The notes under the pieces are model-generated. The model was not told the origin of the DNA and did not search any database. It saw only the letters and a program-made list of their open reading frames with translations. Position numbers and translations under genes: made by a program. This document shows, one piece after another, positions 25,153-32,940 of a stretch of 64,000 nucleotides of DNA (within the stretch, counting starts at the first letter, position 1; every line of letters starts with the position of its first letter). The stretch is from Desulfotruncus arcticus DSM 17038 (GTDB taxonomy: Bacteria > Bacillota > Desulfotomaculia > Desulfotomaculales > Desulfallaceae). The stretch spans positions 335,635 through 399,634 of the forward strand of contig NZ_FOOX01000002.1 of assembly GCF_900113335.1 (NCBI RefSeq). Reading direction: 5' to 3'.

Positions 25153-25205
25153 ATAGCTCCCCCCAAAGGTGTGTTTTTTCATCTCCAATTTATTTGTGGG
25201 TTTAT

Positions 25206-25225
25206 TAACCCAATAATGAATTAAC
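25206..25225. promoter_or_regulatory. Candidate activator site 3
   Basis: TAACCCAATAATGAATTAAC is the third copy of the motif seen at 23194 and 23318. It lies 150-170 bp upstream of the plus-strand -24/-12 promoter and just before the activator gene, so it could also mediate autoregulation. Confidence 0.55.
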
Positions 25226-25374
25226 GCTAAAATTAAAAATATATTGCTTTAAAAGTAGAATAATGTATAACCATGTTAAATTTAATTCATTTGTGAATTG
25301 CGCTTGACTGGTTATCTAAATACAAAGCCTAGTAAATTCAGGTTAATTCCATACTTTTGTGGATTACTGATTAT

Positions 25375-25390
25375 TGGAATGCTTCTTGCA
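25375..25390 (+). promoter_or_regulatory. Sigma-54 (-24/-12) promoter of peptidase-liv operon
   Basis: TGGAATGCTTCTTGCA fits TGG-3-G-N4-TTGCA with correct 10-base spacing between GG and GC. It points toward the peptidase gene at 25779. Confidence 0.68.
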
Positions 25391-25656
25391 ATTAAGTATT
25401 GACTATACTCAATTTCAGGACATTTAAGTCTTTATACGCCAAAATACAACAACAAAACACCTTTATTATCGCTATTTTTGTAAATAGATGGAGAAAAGAT
25501 AATTTCTTACGCTGATTAATTCTATCAAATTGTAATATAATTGAACAGAAAAGGTTTTTTGGGGCTTATATAATGTTGTGTTAAGGGCGAAGATGTACTT
25601 GGTAAGGTCAAAAATTTGAAACATAATTGTGCAATGAAGTACGGTTTGGCAAAGAA

Positions 25657-25700
25657 GCCGGTGCAGGGTCTGTTTACAGGCCCCTGCACCGGTTTTTAAT
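25657..25700 (+). terminator. Strong hairpin plus T-tract upstream of peptidase
   Basis: GCCGGTGCAGGG pairs with CCCTGCACCGG and is followed by TTTTTAATTTTT on the plus strand. No plus-strand gene precedes it, so it is either an attenuator in the peptidase-liv leader or the end of a small RNA started at the -24/-12 promoter. Confidence 0.8.
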
Positions 25701-25778
25701 TTTTGTGCGTGGTATGTCAGGTTATTAAGCACAGGGGGAGCAGGTTTATAAATTTTGGAATGGGGGTTAGCGGTATTA

Positions 25779-26939
25779 ATGAATAATAAATGGGGTTTCT
25801 GTGCAGAAAATCTAGTCAATTTTACTCAAAAGCTAATCCAAATCCCCAGTTTAAGCACGCAAGAGCAGGAGATAGCTAAAGCAGTAGCCGGGGAAATGAA
25901 AAAATTAAATTACGATGAGGTATATATAGATGAAAAAAACAACGTTGTTGGAACAATAAAGGGCGTTGGAGGTGGCCCAACTTTATTATTCAATGGTCAT
26001 ATTGATCATGCTGGTGTGGGAAATATGAAAGAGCCATTTTCAGGTAAAATCCTGGATGGAACAAAATATGGTCATCCCGGACCTGTTATTTATGGACGTG
26101 GGGCCAGTGATATGAAAGCCGCTATTGCAGCCATGGTCTACGCCGCCGGTGCAATTAAGGAGCAGGGTATTTCTTTGCGGGGTGATGTTTTGGTAACAGC
26201 CGTGGCCATGGAAGAGATGGCCTACGGGGAAGGAATTTCATATCTGCTGGATAACGGCCTTAGAGCTGATTTTGCTGTTAGTGGTGAGGCTACAAATCTC
26301 AATGTTTATGTCGGCCACCGGGGCAAAATAGAGTTCAAAATCATAACGAAAGGCAAAACCTCGCATGCAGGTTTTCCTGCCGGCGGGGTTAATGCGATAT
26401 TTCTGATGAATAAATTCTTAAATAAATTACAGGAAAAATACTCGCTGCCAAATCACCAGTTTCTAGGCAAAGCTTCATATACAGTAATTGATATTGCCGC
26501 AAGCCCGGGTCGTCTGACGCCAATTGTTCCCGATCACTGTGAAATTATCTTGGACCGGCGCTTTTTGCCGGAAGAAACGCCGGAAATGTTAGCTGAACAT
26601 ATATGGAAAATTATAGGGGAAGTTAAAAATGAAGATCCCTTGTTTGATGCAGATGTTGAACTGGTTAAAGTGTTTCCGGCCATGTTGACCGACCCCGGAG
26701 GCAAAATAGTAACGGCCGTTAAGGAAGCTCGCCGCATGGTAATGGGGGATGAAGGGGAAATAGGTGCCTGGTATTTCGGGGTGGACGGAACATTTATCGA
26801 GCGTGCGGGAATTCCTTGTGCCGGTTTTGGTCCGGGTAATGAACACTACGCTCATACGCCGGAAGATCATGTTCCTGTGGATCATGTAGTAACTGCAGCG
26901 AAAGTATATAGTCAATTAATTATTAAGTTATGTTGTTAA
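25779..26939 (+). CDS. M20 family metallopeptidase / deacylase (ArgE/DapE type)
   Basis: A 386-residue zinc-dependent hydrolase. Metal-site motifs: LLFNGHIDHAG near residue 70, GRGASDMKAAIAAM near 105, VAMEEMAYGEG near 140, SGEATNLNVYVGHRG near 166, GKTSHAGFPAGGVNA and the C-terminal GNEHYAHTPEDHV. It resembles the YgeY/ArgE/DapE group acting on acyl-amino acids or dipeptides. ATG 25779 is chosen; TTG 25755 is also in frame. It heads the operon with a branched-chain-amino-acid-type ABC importer, so it likely processes the imported compound. The sigma-54 activator on the opposite strand is the expected regulator. Confidence 0.88.
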   Translation: MNNKWGFCAENLVNFTQKLIQIPSLSTQEQEIAKAVAGEMKKLNYDEVYIDEKNNVVGTIKGVGGGPTLLFNGHIDHAGVGNMKEPFSGKILDGTKYGHPGPVIYGRGASDMKAAIAAMVYAAGAIKEQGISLRGDVLVTAVAMEEMAYGEGISYLLDNGLRADFAVSGEATNLNVYVGHRGKIEFKIITKGKTSHAGFPAGGVNAIFLMNKFLNKLQEKYSLPNHQFLGKASYTVIDIAASPGRLTPIVPDHCEIILDRRFLPEETPEMLAEHIWKIIGEVKNEDPLFDADVELVKVFPAMLTDPGGKIVTAVKEARRMVMGDEGEIGAWYFGVDGTFIERAGIPCAGFGPGNEHYAHTPEDHVPVDHVVTAAKVYSQLIIKLCC

Positions 26940-27050
26940 TTAGTACAGATCAATCATTATTGAGGAGGTGGTTTATAAGGAGGTAGCCGGGTGTAGGGGA
27001 TAGTTGAATTTATGGCTGAACTTAAACAGAAAAAGCAGGAGGTGCGTTTG

Positions 27051-28304
27051 ATGAGAAAATTAGCAATAGTGTTTGGTTTGTTATTAGTTTCCCTGTTGGC
27101 TGTGGGATGCGGTTCTTCCGGCAAGAGCGGCGGCTCTGCAGATGTAATAAAAATTGGTATGGTTGGCCCGTTAACAGGCCCGGCGGCAGAAGCCGGCATT
27201 GCGCTAAAACAAGGTGCCCAGCTTGCTGTTGATGAGTGGAATGAAAAAGGCGGCATAGCTGTTGACGGGAAGAAAACCAAGGTGGAAATATTGTTTGAAG
27301 ACTCGCAAAGTAAACCGGAAGCAGGAGTCAGTGTTGCTGAAAAATTAATTACCCGGGATAAGGTAAATGTTTTAATCGGGGATGCTTTTGCGAGCTCGGT
27401 AACCATGGCGGTTATGGAGTTGGCTCCCAAGTACGGCATTCCGGTAATGAGTATTGAGCCTGTTAGTGGCGAAATAGCCAAGAAAGTAAAGTCCGATCCG
27501 GAGAAATATGCTACTTATTGGAAAGGTGATTTTAACAGTGATGCATATGGACAAACAGTATTTGAAACATACCAATACTTAGTTGAAAAAGGATTATTTA
27601 CTCCAAAAACAAAAACGGTTGCCTTTGTTGTTGAAGATACCGACTATGGGAGATCAAATGCGGAAGTTGTGAAAAATCTCTTTGCGGGTATTGGCTGGAA
27701 TTCTGTGGCTCTAGAGACTGTTCCGTTGGGTTATACTGATTTTTACCCGCAGTTGAATAAAATTAAGAATTTAAATCCTGATGTTCTGGTATCTTGCTTT
27801 ACATCACTATCCTCCGGAGTTGCTTTGGTTAAGCAGTTCCAAGAAATTGGTTTAACCGCCAGTCACATGGCCATTTATTACCCACTCAGACCGGAATTTA
27901 CCGAGCAAGCAGGTAGTGCTGCGGAAGGATTGCTGTGGACTCCGCTGATTTTTGATCCCGAGAATCTGGATCAGCAAAAAGCAATGGCGGATCAAATTAA
28001 ATCCAAGTATGATGCTGTTCCTAATTACGACCACGCTGCCGGTTATGATGGGATCAACAACATGCTTAGCGCAATTGAGGCTGCCGGTTCCTTGGAACCT
28101 AAAGCGATTGTGGCAGCTCTGAGTGAAACTGACCGCAAGGGTGTTCAGGGCCGGTTTGTTTTTGACCAGGAAAGCCATACCATCAAGGCTGGCGAAGAGT
28201 TCGTTCCTGTACCCACTGCTCAAATTGAGGGAGGTAAAAATTGCATTATCTGGCCTGAAAACGTTGCCTCTCATGAATACACTAAACAATCTTGGGTGAA
28301 ATAG
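27051..28304 (+). CDS. ABC transporter substrate-binding lipoprotein (LivJ/K type)
   Basis: A 417-residue type-I periplasmic-binding-fold protein anchored by a lipid: signal MRKLAIVFGLLLVSLLAVGC with the lipobox LAVGC at residue 20. The start of the mature domain (IKIGMVGPLTGPAAEAGIALKQGAQLAVDEWNEKGG) is typical of branched-chain amino acid or amide/urea receptors. The start at ATG 27051 has AGGAGGTG upstream. Ligand unknown; given the neighbouring peptidase and amidohydrolase an amino-acid derivative or short peptide is a reasonable guess. It is followed by livG-, livF-, livH- and livM-like genes in tight order. Confidence 0.93.
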   Translation: MRKLAIVFGLLLVSLLAVGCGSSGKSGGSADVIKIGMVGPLTGPAAEAGIALKQGAQLAVDEWNEKGGIAVDGKKTKVEILFEDSQSKPEAGVSVAEKLITRDKVNVLIGDAFASSVTMAVMELAPKYGIPVMSIEPVSGEIAKKVKSDPEKYATYWKGDFNSDAYGQTVFETYQYLVEKGLFTPKTKTVAFVVEDTDYGRSNAEVVKNLFAGIGWNSVALETVPLGYTDFYPQLNKIKNLNPDVLVSCFTSLSSGVALVKQFQEIGLTASHMAIYYPLRPEFTEQAGSAAEGLLWTPLIFDPENLDQQKAMADQIKSKYDAVPNYDHAAGYDGINNMLSAIEAAGSLEPKAIVAALSETDRKGVQGRFVFDQESHTIKAGEEFVPVPTAQIEGGKNCIIWPENVASHEYTKQSWVK

Positions 28305-28307
28305 TTT

Positions 28308-29054
28308 ATGAGTCAAAATATAATTCTTCAAGTTGATGAGGTTTGGAAAACTTTTGGCGGGCTGGTTGCCCTTGGTGGAGTTTCATTGAAACTCCACCAA
28401 AATGAAATTTTAGGTCTGATCGGACCAAATGGAGCAGGCAAAACTACACTATTTAATGTGATCGCGGGGGCATTTCGACCCGATAGGGGGACCGTTATCT
28501 TTAAACATGAGAACATAACCGGTCTTAAGCCTAATCGCAGGTGTCATTTGGGGATTTCCCGAACCTTTCAAATTCCGAAACCATTTTTAGATATGTCCGT
28601 ACTGGATAACGTAGTTGTCGGCGCTTATTTTGGGTCGGCCCGCCGGATAGGGATTGAGGCAGCCCGGGATGCCGCCGTGGAAATTCTAAATTTCGTAGGT
28701 CTGGATAAGCAAAAGGATTATCCGGCCAAAAATTTGACCATCGGTGAGAGGAAAAAATTAGAGTTATGCCGGGCTTTAGCTGCCAAACCTGATGTACTTC
28801 TCCTGGATGAAGTGGTGGGCGGTCTTCACTCTTCCGAAGTAAAGGAAATAATGGAAGTTATCAAAAGAATTAACCAATCGGGAGTTGCTATTTTAATGAT
28901 CGAACATGTGATGAAAGCAGTTATGGGTGTGTCGCAGCGCATCGTTGTACTGCAGTACGGCAAGAAATTGGCAGAGGGTACACCTGACGAAATTGTGCAA
29001 AATGAAGAGGTAATAGCTGCTTACCTGGGAGGCAAAAGGGATGCTGCAAGTTGA
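28308..29054 (+). CDS. ABC transporter ATP-binding protein, LivG type
   Basis: A 248-residue ATPase subunit of the Liv-type importer. Walker A is GPNGAGKT near residue 38; the LivG-specific GISRTFQIPKPFLDMSVLDNV stretch follows. The signature loop is altered to LTIGERKKLELCRAL instead of LSGGQ, and Walker B reads LLLDEVVGGL, where the usual LivG sequence has EPxAGL. The changed signature motif is common in some Liv-like systems but worth noting. It overlaps the next gene by 14 bp. Confidence 0.93.
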   Translation: MSQNIILQVDEVWKTFGGLVALGGVSLKLHQNEILGLIGPNGAGKTTLFNVIAGAFRPDRGTVIFKHENITGLKPNRRCHLGISRTFQIPKPFLDMSVLDNVVVGAYFGSARRIGIEAARDAAVEILNFVGLDKQKDYPAKNLTIGERKKLELCRALAAKPDVLLLDEVVGGLHSSEVKEIMEVIKRINQSGVAILMIEHVMKAVMGVSQRIVVLQYGKKLAEGTPDEIVQNEEVIAAYLGGKRDAAS

Positions 29055-29748
29055 TTCGATCAACGTTTATTATGGAGACGTTCAGGTACTATATAATGTG
29101 TCTTTGCAAGTCGGCTGTCAAGAAATCGTTGCCCTGCTAGGCTCTAACGGTGCCGGTAAAACAACTACCTTAAAAACTATAACAGGACTGTTAAAGAAGC
29201 AAACAGGGAATATTTCCCTGCAGGGAAAAACACTGGAGAAAATGCCGGCCTACCAGATGGTTTCTCATGGGATAGCTATGGTTCCGGAAGGTCGCAAGCT
29301 ATTCCCCAATATGACTGTGCGTGAGAACCTTATGATAGGAGCGTTCCATCCTGAAGCTTTTGCCAGGGCCAAGGAAAGCATGGCATGGATTTTGGACATG
29401 TTTCCCCGGGTCAATGAACGTCTTAATCAATTGGCCGGTACGCTATCCGGTGGCGAGCAGCAGATGGTGGCCATCAGCAGGGCATTAATGTCCCGCCCCA
29501 GGTTATTATTGCTGGATGAACCTTCCCTGGGTTTAGCCCCTAACTTGGTGGAACAAATTTTTGATACGATACAGGAGTTGAATATAAAACAAGGGCTAAC
29601 AGTATTAGTGGTTGAGCAAAATGCCCAGATGGCTCTTCAAATAGCCCACCGGGCCTATGTACTGGAAAATGGGGAAATTGTATTGTCCGACAATGCCGAT
29701 CAATTGCTTAACAGCGAAAAAGTGCGAGAGGCCTACCTTGGCCTATAG
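29041..29748 (+). CDS. ABC transporter ATP-binding protein, LivF type
   Basis: A 235-residue ATPase subunit. Walker A GSNGAGKTT, the LivF motif GIAMVPEGRKLFPNMTVRENLMIGA, signature LSGGEQQMVAISRALMSRP and Walker B LLLDEPSLGLAP are all intact, followed by the H-loop region VLVVEQNAQ. It pairs with the LivG-type subunit whose gene overlaps its start; GGGAGG lies upstream of the ATG. Confidence 0.95.
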   Translation: MLQVDSINVYYGDVQVLYNVSLQVGCQEIVALLGSNGAGKTTTLKTITGLLKKQTGNISLQGKTLEKMPAYQMVSHGIAMVPEGRKLFPNMTVRENLMIGAFHPEAFARAKESMAWILDMFPRVNERLNQLAGTLSGGEQQMVAISRALMSRPRLLLLDEPSLGLAPNLVEQIFDTIQELNIKQGLTVLVVEQNAQMALQIAHRAYVLENGEIVLSDNADQLLNSEKVREAYLGL

Positions 29749-29765
29749 TAAGGTGGTGAAAATAG

Positions 29766-30638
29766 TTGGGTTTAGAAGTCATAGAACAAATTGTTAACGG
29801 GCTGGTTTTGGGTTCAATGTACACTCTTGTAGCAAGTGGCCTCTCACTAATCTGGGGCTCCTTAAAGATGTTAAATTTTACGCATGGGGAATTTTATATG
29901 CTGGGTGGATTTATGACCTATCTTGCCATTACTTCAATGAAACTGCCACCCCCCATTGCTTTGTTGTTTGCGGTTATTGTAGTGTTTATTCTCGGCGCTT
30001 TTTTTCAAAAGGTATTCATACGCCCGCTAATTGATAAACCGGGATGGGATGTCAGTCATATTGTAATGACCCTTGGCCTCTCAATATTCTTACAAAACTT
30101 TGCGTTAAACGTTTGGGGAGAGAAAATTCAAAATGTGCCGTATTTTATTTCCGGAAACCTTGAGGTCTTGGGGTTGCGCCTGTCTTATCAAAGGATAATG
30201 ATATTGCTGGTGACTATCATAGTTATGTTTCTGTTATCCTTCCTGCTTAAAAAAACCCGGTTGGGTTGGGCTCTCAGGGCAACGGCACAAGACCGGGAAT
30301 CAGCTACGCTGTACGGCATCAATATTCATAATGTTTATATGTGGACTTTGGGACTAAGCGCCGCATTAGCTGCATTGGCAGCGGCAATGTTGACACCTAT
30401 TTTCTCTGTTAACCCCTGGATGGGCAGCGCCATACTGACTAAGGGCTTTATTGTTTGTGTCCTTGGCGGGCTGGGAAGTCTCGAGGGAGCTATTTTAGGA
30501 GGAATTATCCTCGGAACAGCGGAAAGTTTATGCGTCTTAGTTTGGTCATCTGAATGGAAAGACGTTGTTTCCATTGCCATTCTGGTACTGGTGCTATGGT
30601 TTAGACCTGCAGGATTATTTGGCACGAAAGAGTGGTGA
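29766..30638 (+). CDS. ABC transporter permease, LivH type
   Basis: A 290-residue inner-membrane permease with about eight helices. The N-terminal QIVNGLVLGSMYTLVASGLSLIWGSLKMLNFTHGEFYMLGGF and the C-terminal TKGFIVCVLGGLGSLEGAILGGIILG blocks are diagnostic of LivH. The TTG start at 29766 follows AAGGTGG. It is 17 bp from the livF-like gene and 6 bp from the livM-like gene. Confidence 0.94.
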   Translation: MGLEVIEQIVNGLVLGSMYTLVASGLSLIWGSLKMLNFTHGEFYMLGGFMTYLAITSMKLPPPIALLFAVIVVFILGAFFQKVFIRPLIDKPGWDVSHIVMTLGLSIFLQNFALNVWGEKIQNVPYFISGNLEVLGLRLSYQRIMILLVTIIVMFLLSFLLKKTRLGWALRATAQDRESATLYGINIHNVYMWTLGLSAALAALAAAMLTPIFSVNPWMGSAILTKGFIVCVLGGLGSLEGAILGGIILGTAESLCVLVWSSEWKDVVSIAILVLVLWFRPAGLFGTKEW

Positions 30639-30644
30639 TAAATA

Positions 30645-31646
30645 TTGAATCCAATTACCAAACAAAACCCCGCAAATCTGCTAAAGGATTTGATTAACAG
30701 CCGGTGGCTGGTGGCAGCCTTTTTGATCTTATTGCTGATTATGCCTTTTCTGGTCCCGGACCCGTATGTAATCCATATTCTTATCTTGGCTATGATGTAT
30801 GCCGTGCTGGCCGGCAGTTGGAATTTTCTTTGTGGTTACGTTGGTATTTTTAGTTTTGGGCACCAGGCTTTTTTTGGCATAGGAGCATATGTTTCCGCGT
30901 TGTTAAGTATGCATCTGGGAGTTTCGCCGTGGCTCGGGCTAGTCATTGGCGGTATGGCAGCCGCAGCGGTTAGTGTTATAATTGCCATTCCTTGTTTACG
31001 CCTGCGAGCTGCGCCATATATCGCCATTGCTACATTAGGCATGGCAGAGATTATCCGGGTTGTAGCTCAGAATCTGGTGAGCTTGACTCGTGGAGAATTA
31101 GGGTTATGGGGTATTCCCGGATTTACCAAATTTACTCTGCCTGTATTGGGTGAAGTAAATTTTAGTGGTAATAGAACTCCCTATTATTTTGTTATGCTAA
31201 TACTATTCTTTTTAATTACCGGAGGCATCTCCTGGATTGTCAGATCTCCTTTTGGTTTGTCTCTTAAATCCATTCGGGAATCCCAGGATGCTGCCGAAAG
31301 CTTGGGTGTAGACGTGGCGTTCTATAAAATATTAGCTTTCATTATAAGTTCCTTTATTGCAGGGGTAGTCGGCAGTTTTTATGCCCATTATATTTTGATA
31401 CTCACACCCTCGGCTGTTTTAAGCACCGGGGTTGTAGTTGAAATTATTACTATAACCCTGGTTGGGGGGCTTGGGATTATCTGGGGTCCGGTGATGGGAG
31501 CCTTTGTGCTAACATTTGCCCTTGAGCTCCTTAGATTTCTTGGAGATTATAGATTGCTTTTCTATGGAGCCGTACTGGTATTGGTTATTTTGTTTTTGCC
31601 TGAAGGGATAGTTAGAAAGATATTCCCGGAGAAAAAATTGGTATAG
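30645..31646 (+). CDS. ABC transporter permease, LivM type
   Basis: A 333-residue permease with about nine helices. Diagnostic LivM blocks are LAGSWNFLCGYVGIFSFGHQAFFGIGAYVSALL, ARTE-like LKSIRESQDAAESLGVDV, and the C-terminal VEIITITLVGGLGIIWGPVMGAFVL. TTG start at 30645 with GGTGAT upstream. It is the last gene of the operon; a strong terminator follows at 31705-31748. With its partners it forms a complete importer. Confidence 0.94.
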   Translation: MNPITKQNPANLLKDLINSRWLVAAFLILLLIMPFLVPDPYVIHILILAMMYAVLAGSWNFLCGYVGIFSFGHQAFFGIGAYVSALLSMHLGVSPWLGLVIGGMAAAAVSVIIAIPCLRLRAAPYIAIATLGMAEIIRVVAQNLVSLTRGELGLWGIPGFTKFTLPVLGEVNFSGNRTPYYFVMLILFFLITGGISWIVRSPFGLSLKSIRESQDAAESLGVDVAFYKILAFIISSFIAGVVGSFYAHYILILTPSAVLSTGVVVEIITITLVGGLGIIWGPVMGAFVLTFALELLRFLGDYRLLFYGAVLVLVILFLPEGIVRKIFPEKKLV

Positions 31647-31704
31647 AAGGTGCCGGCAGGTGAAAGCAATAGCTAAAAGCGCCAGAAAGTTTCTTGATCA
31701 AACA

Positions 31705-31748
31705 CGAACCCACGAGACTGCTGCTACACTGGCGGTCTCGTGGGTTCG
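31705..31748 (+). terminator. Terminator of peptidase-liv operon
   Basis: A 14-bp perfect stem (CGAACCCACGAGAC / GTCTCGTGGGTTCG) with a 16-nt loop is followed by AAGTTTTT on the plus strand. Confidence 0.85.
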
Positions 31749-31830
31749 AAGTTTTTATGGGCTTACAGAAAATACGAGCTGATGTTTCCTGGCAGGCGAT
31801 CGTACAATAACGATACTCGTATATCTAACA

Positions 31831-32940
31831 TTAATTAAGCATTTTTTTATTTTTAAATTCTTCCTTGAAAGCAAGCAGCTTTTTGCTGTCTTCAATTCTT
31901 TTCTGGCGCATGTCCTCTTGAATTTGCTTGGTATCTTCAATCCCCTTGACGATTGTTTGCCAGGATTTTTGCAATGTTTCCACGCTGACAAAACTGCCGG
32001 AGGCCAGCTGGGCTGTCATTTTGGATTGGAGAGCCGTATTTTCGGCATTTCTTAAAAGGAGTTCGTTGGTTTTTTGATCCAGCGCTTGCATCGCCTTGGC
32101 TTGAACGGCTTGTCTCTTTAACATAATAGATTGGATCAGGCACTGCTTGAATATCGGCAGCGTAATAATGAAGGCGGAATTTATCTTACGCACTAAATTA
32201 TAGTTGCCGTTTTGAATGGACTTGATGCTGGGCATGGTTTGAATGGCAATATTTTCAGCCAATTTTAAGTCATGCACCCGCTGCTCCATCATCTCCAGCA
32301 TTCTGCCGGCATTATTCACCGCCACCTGGTCAAGCTGGTTGCCGCTGGCTTCGGCTTTGCTTTGCATTTGGGGAATGATATTATCTCTCATTTCATTAAT
32401 CGCCAGTTCTCCGGCGTAGATGTATTGCTCTAGCTGCTCGTAGTATTCCAGGTTTTTAACGAACATTTCCTCCAGGTCGGCATTGGTTACGTTAATTTCA
32501 GACTCGTATTGTTTCAAGGTGACATAGATTTTATCTACTTCGTCACCCATAGTGTGGTACTTTTTAAATAATGCCTCGATAGAGTCTTTCGCTTTGTTGA
32601 ACAGCTTGCTTAAGAAGCCCTGTTTATTTTCTTCGAAGTCCTTGATGTCAAACTTGTCCATGATCCGGTTAAGCTGCATCAGCATATCACCGGAGTCTTC
32701 CACTTTGGTGGTTTCCATGCTGTGTAAAATTTTGTCGGAAAACCTGGCTATTTCCTCAGTAACGTTGGCGCCAAAGGTCATGATGGTATTGGCATTGTCA
32801 AGATCAATTTGTTCTATAATATTGTCCACTTCAGGCGATCTTTCGACTTTGACTGCAATTTCCTGTTTTTGTTTCTCCAAATCAAAAGGAGCTACTTCAA
32901 TCGCCTGTTCATTTTGCCTTTCGGGTCTATTAATTTTCAA
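31831..32940 (-). CDS. telA: Toxic anion resistance protein TelA
   Basis: A 369-residue cytoplasmic, mostly helical protein of the TelA (toxic anion/tellurite resistance) family. Family features: the VDNIIEQIDLDNANTIMTFGANVTEEIARFSDKIL start, IPQMQSKAEA, and the C-terminal LVRKINSAFIITLPIFKQCLIQSIMLKRQAVQAKAMQALDQKTNELLLRNAE. TelA belongs to Ter systems, but here it is 10 kb from the terC/terD genes. TTG start at 32940 with GGAGGAAG upstream overlaps the stop codon of the upstream YceG gene, so the two are coupled. Confidence 0.93.
   Translation of the reverse strand: MKINRPERQNEQAIEVAPFDLEKQKQEIAVKVERSPEVDNIIEQIDLDNANTIMTFGANVTEEIARFSDKILHSMETTKVEDSGDMLMQLNRIMDKFDIKDFEENKQGFLSKLFNKAKDSIEALFKKYHTMGDEVDKIYVTLKQYESEINVTNADLEEMFVKNLEYYEQLEQYIYAGELAINEMRDNIIPQMQSKAEASGNQLDQVAVNNAGRMLEMMEQRVHDLKLAENIAIQTMPSIKSIQNGNYNLVRKINSAFIITLPIFKQCLIQSIMLKRQAVQAKAMQALDQKTNELLLRNAENTALQSKMTAQLASGSFVSVETLQKSWQTIVKGIEDTKQIQEDMRQKRIEDSKKLLAFKEEFKNKKMLN

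Larger units (their letters stand above)
25153..25656. other. Divergent control region with long leader
   Basis: The AT-rich region between the activator and peptidase genes holds candidate activator site 3 and a plus-strand -24/-12 promoter. From that promoter a ~280-nt leader runs to a strong terminator hairpin at 25657-25700, before any gene. I see no ORF with a good ribosome binding site in the leader. Confidence 0.55.

Noticed and set aside
25640-25700. T-box riboswitch before the peptidase-liv operon
   Set aside because: The hallmark antiterminator sequence GGGTGGnACCGCG and a specifier-loop stem are not visible.
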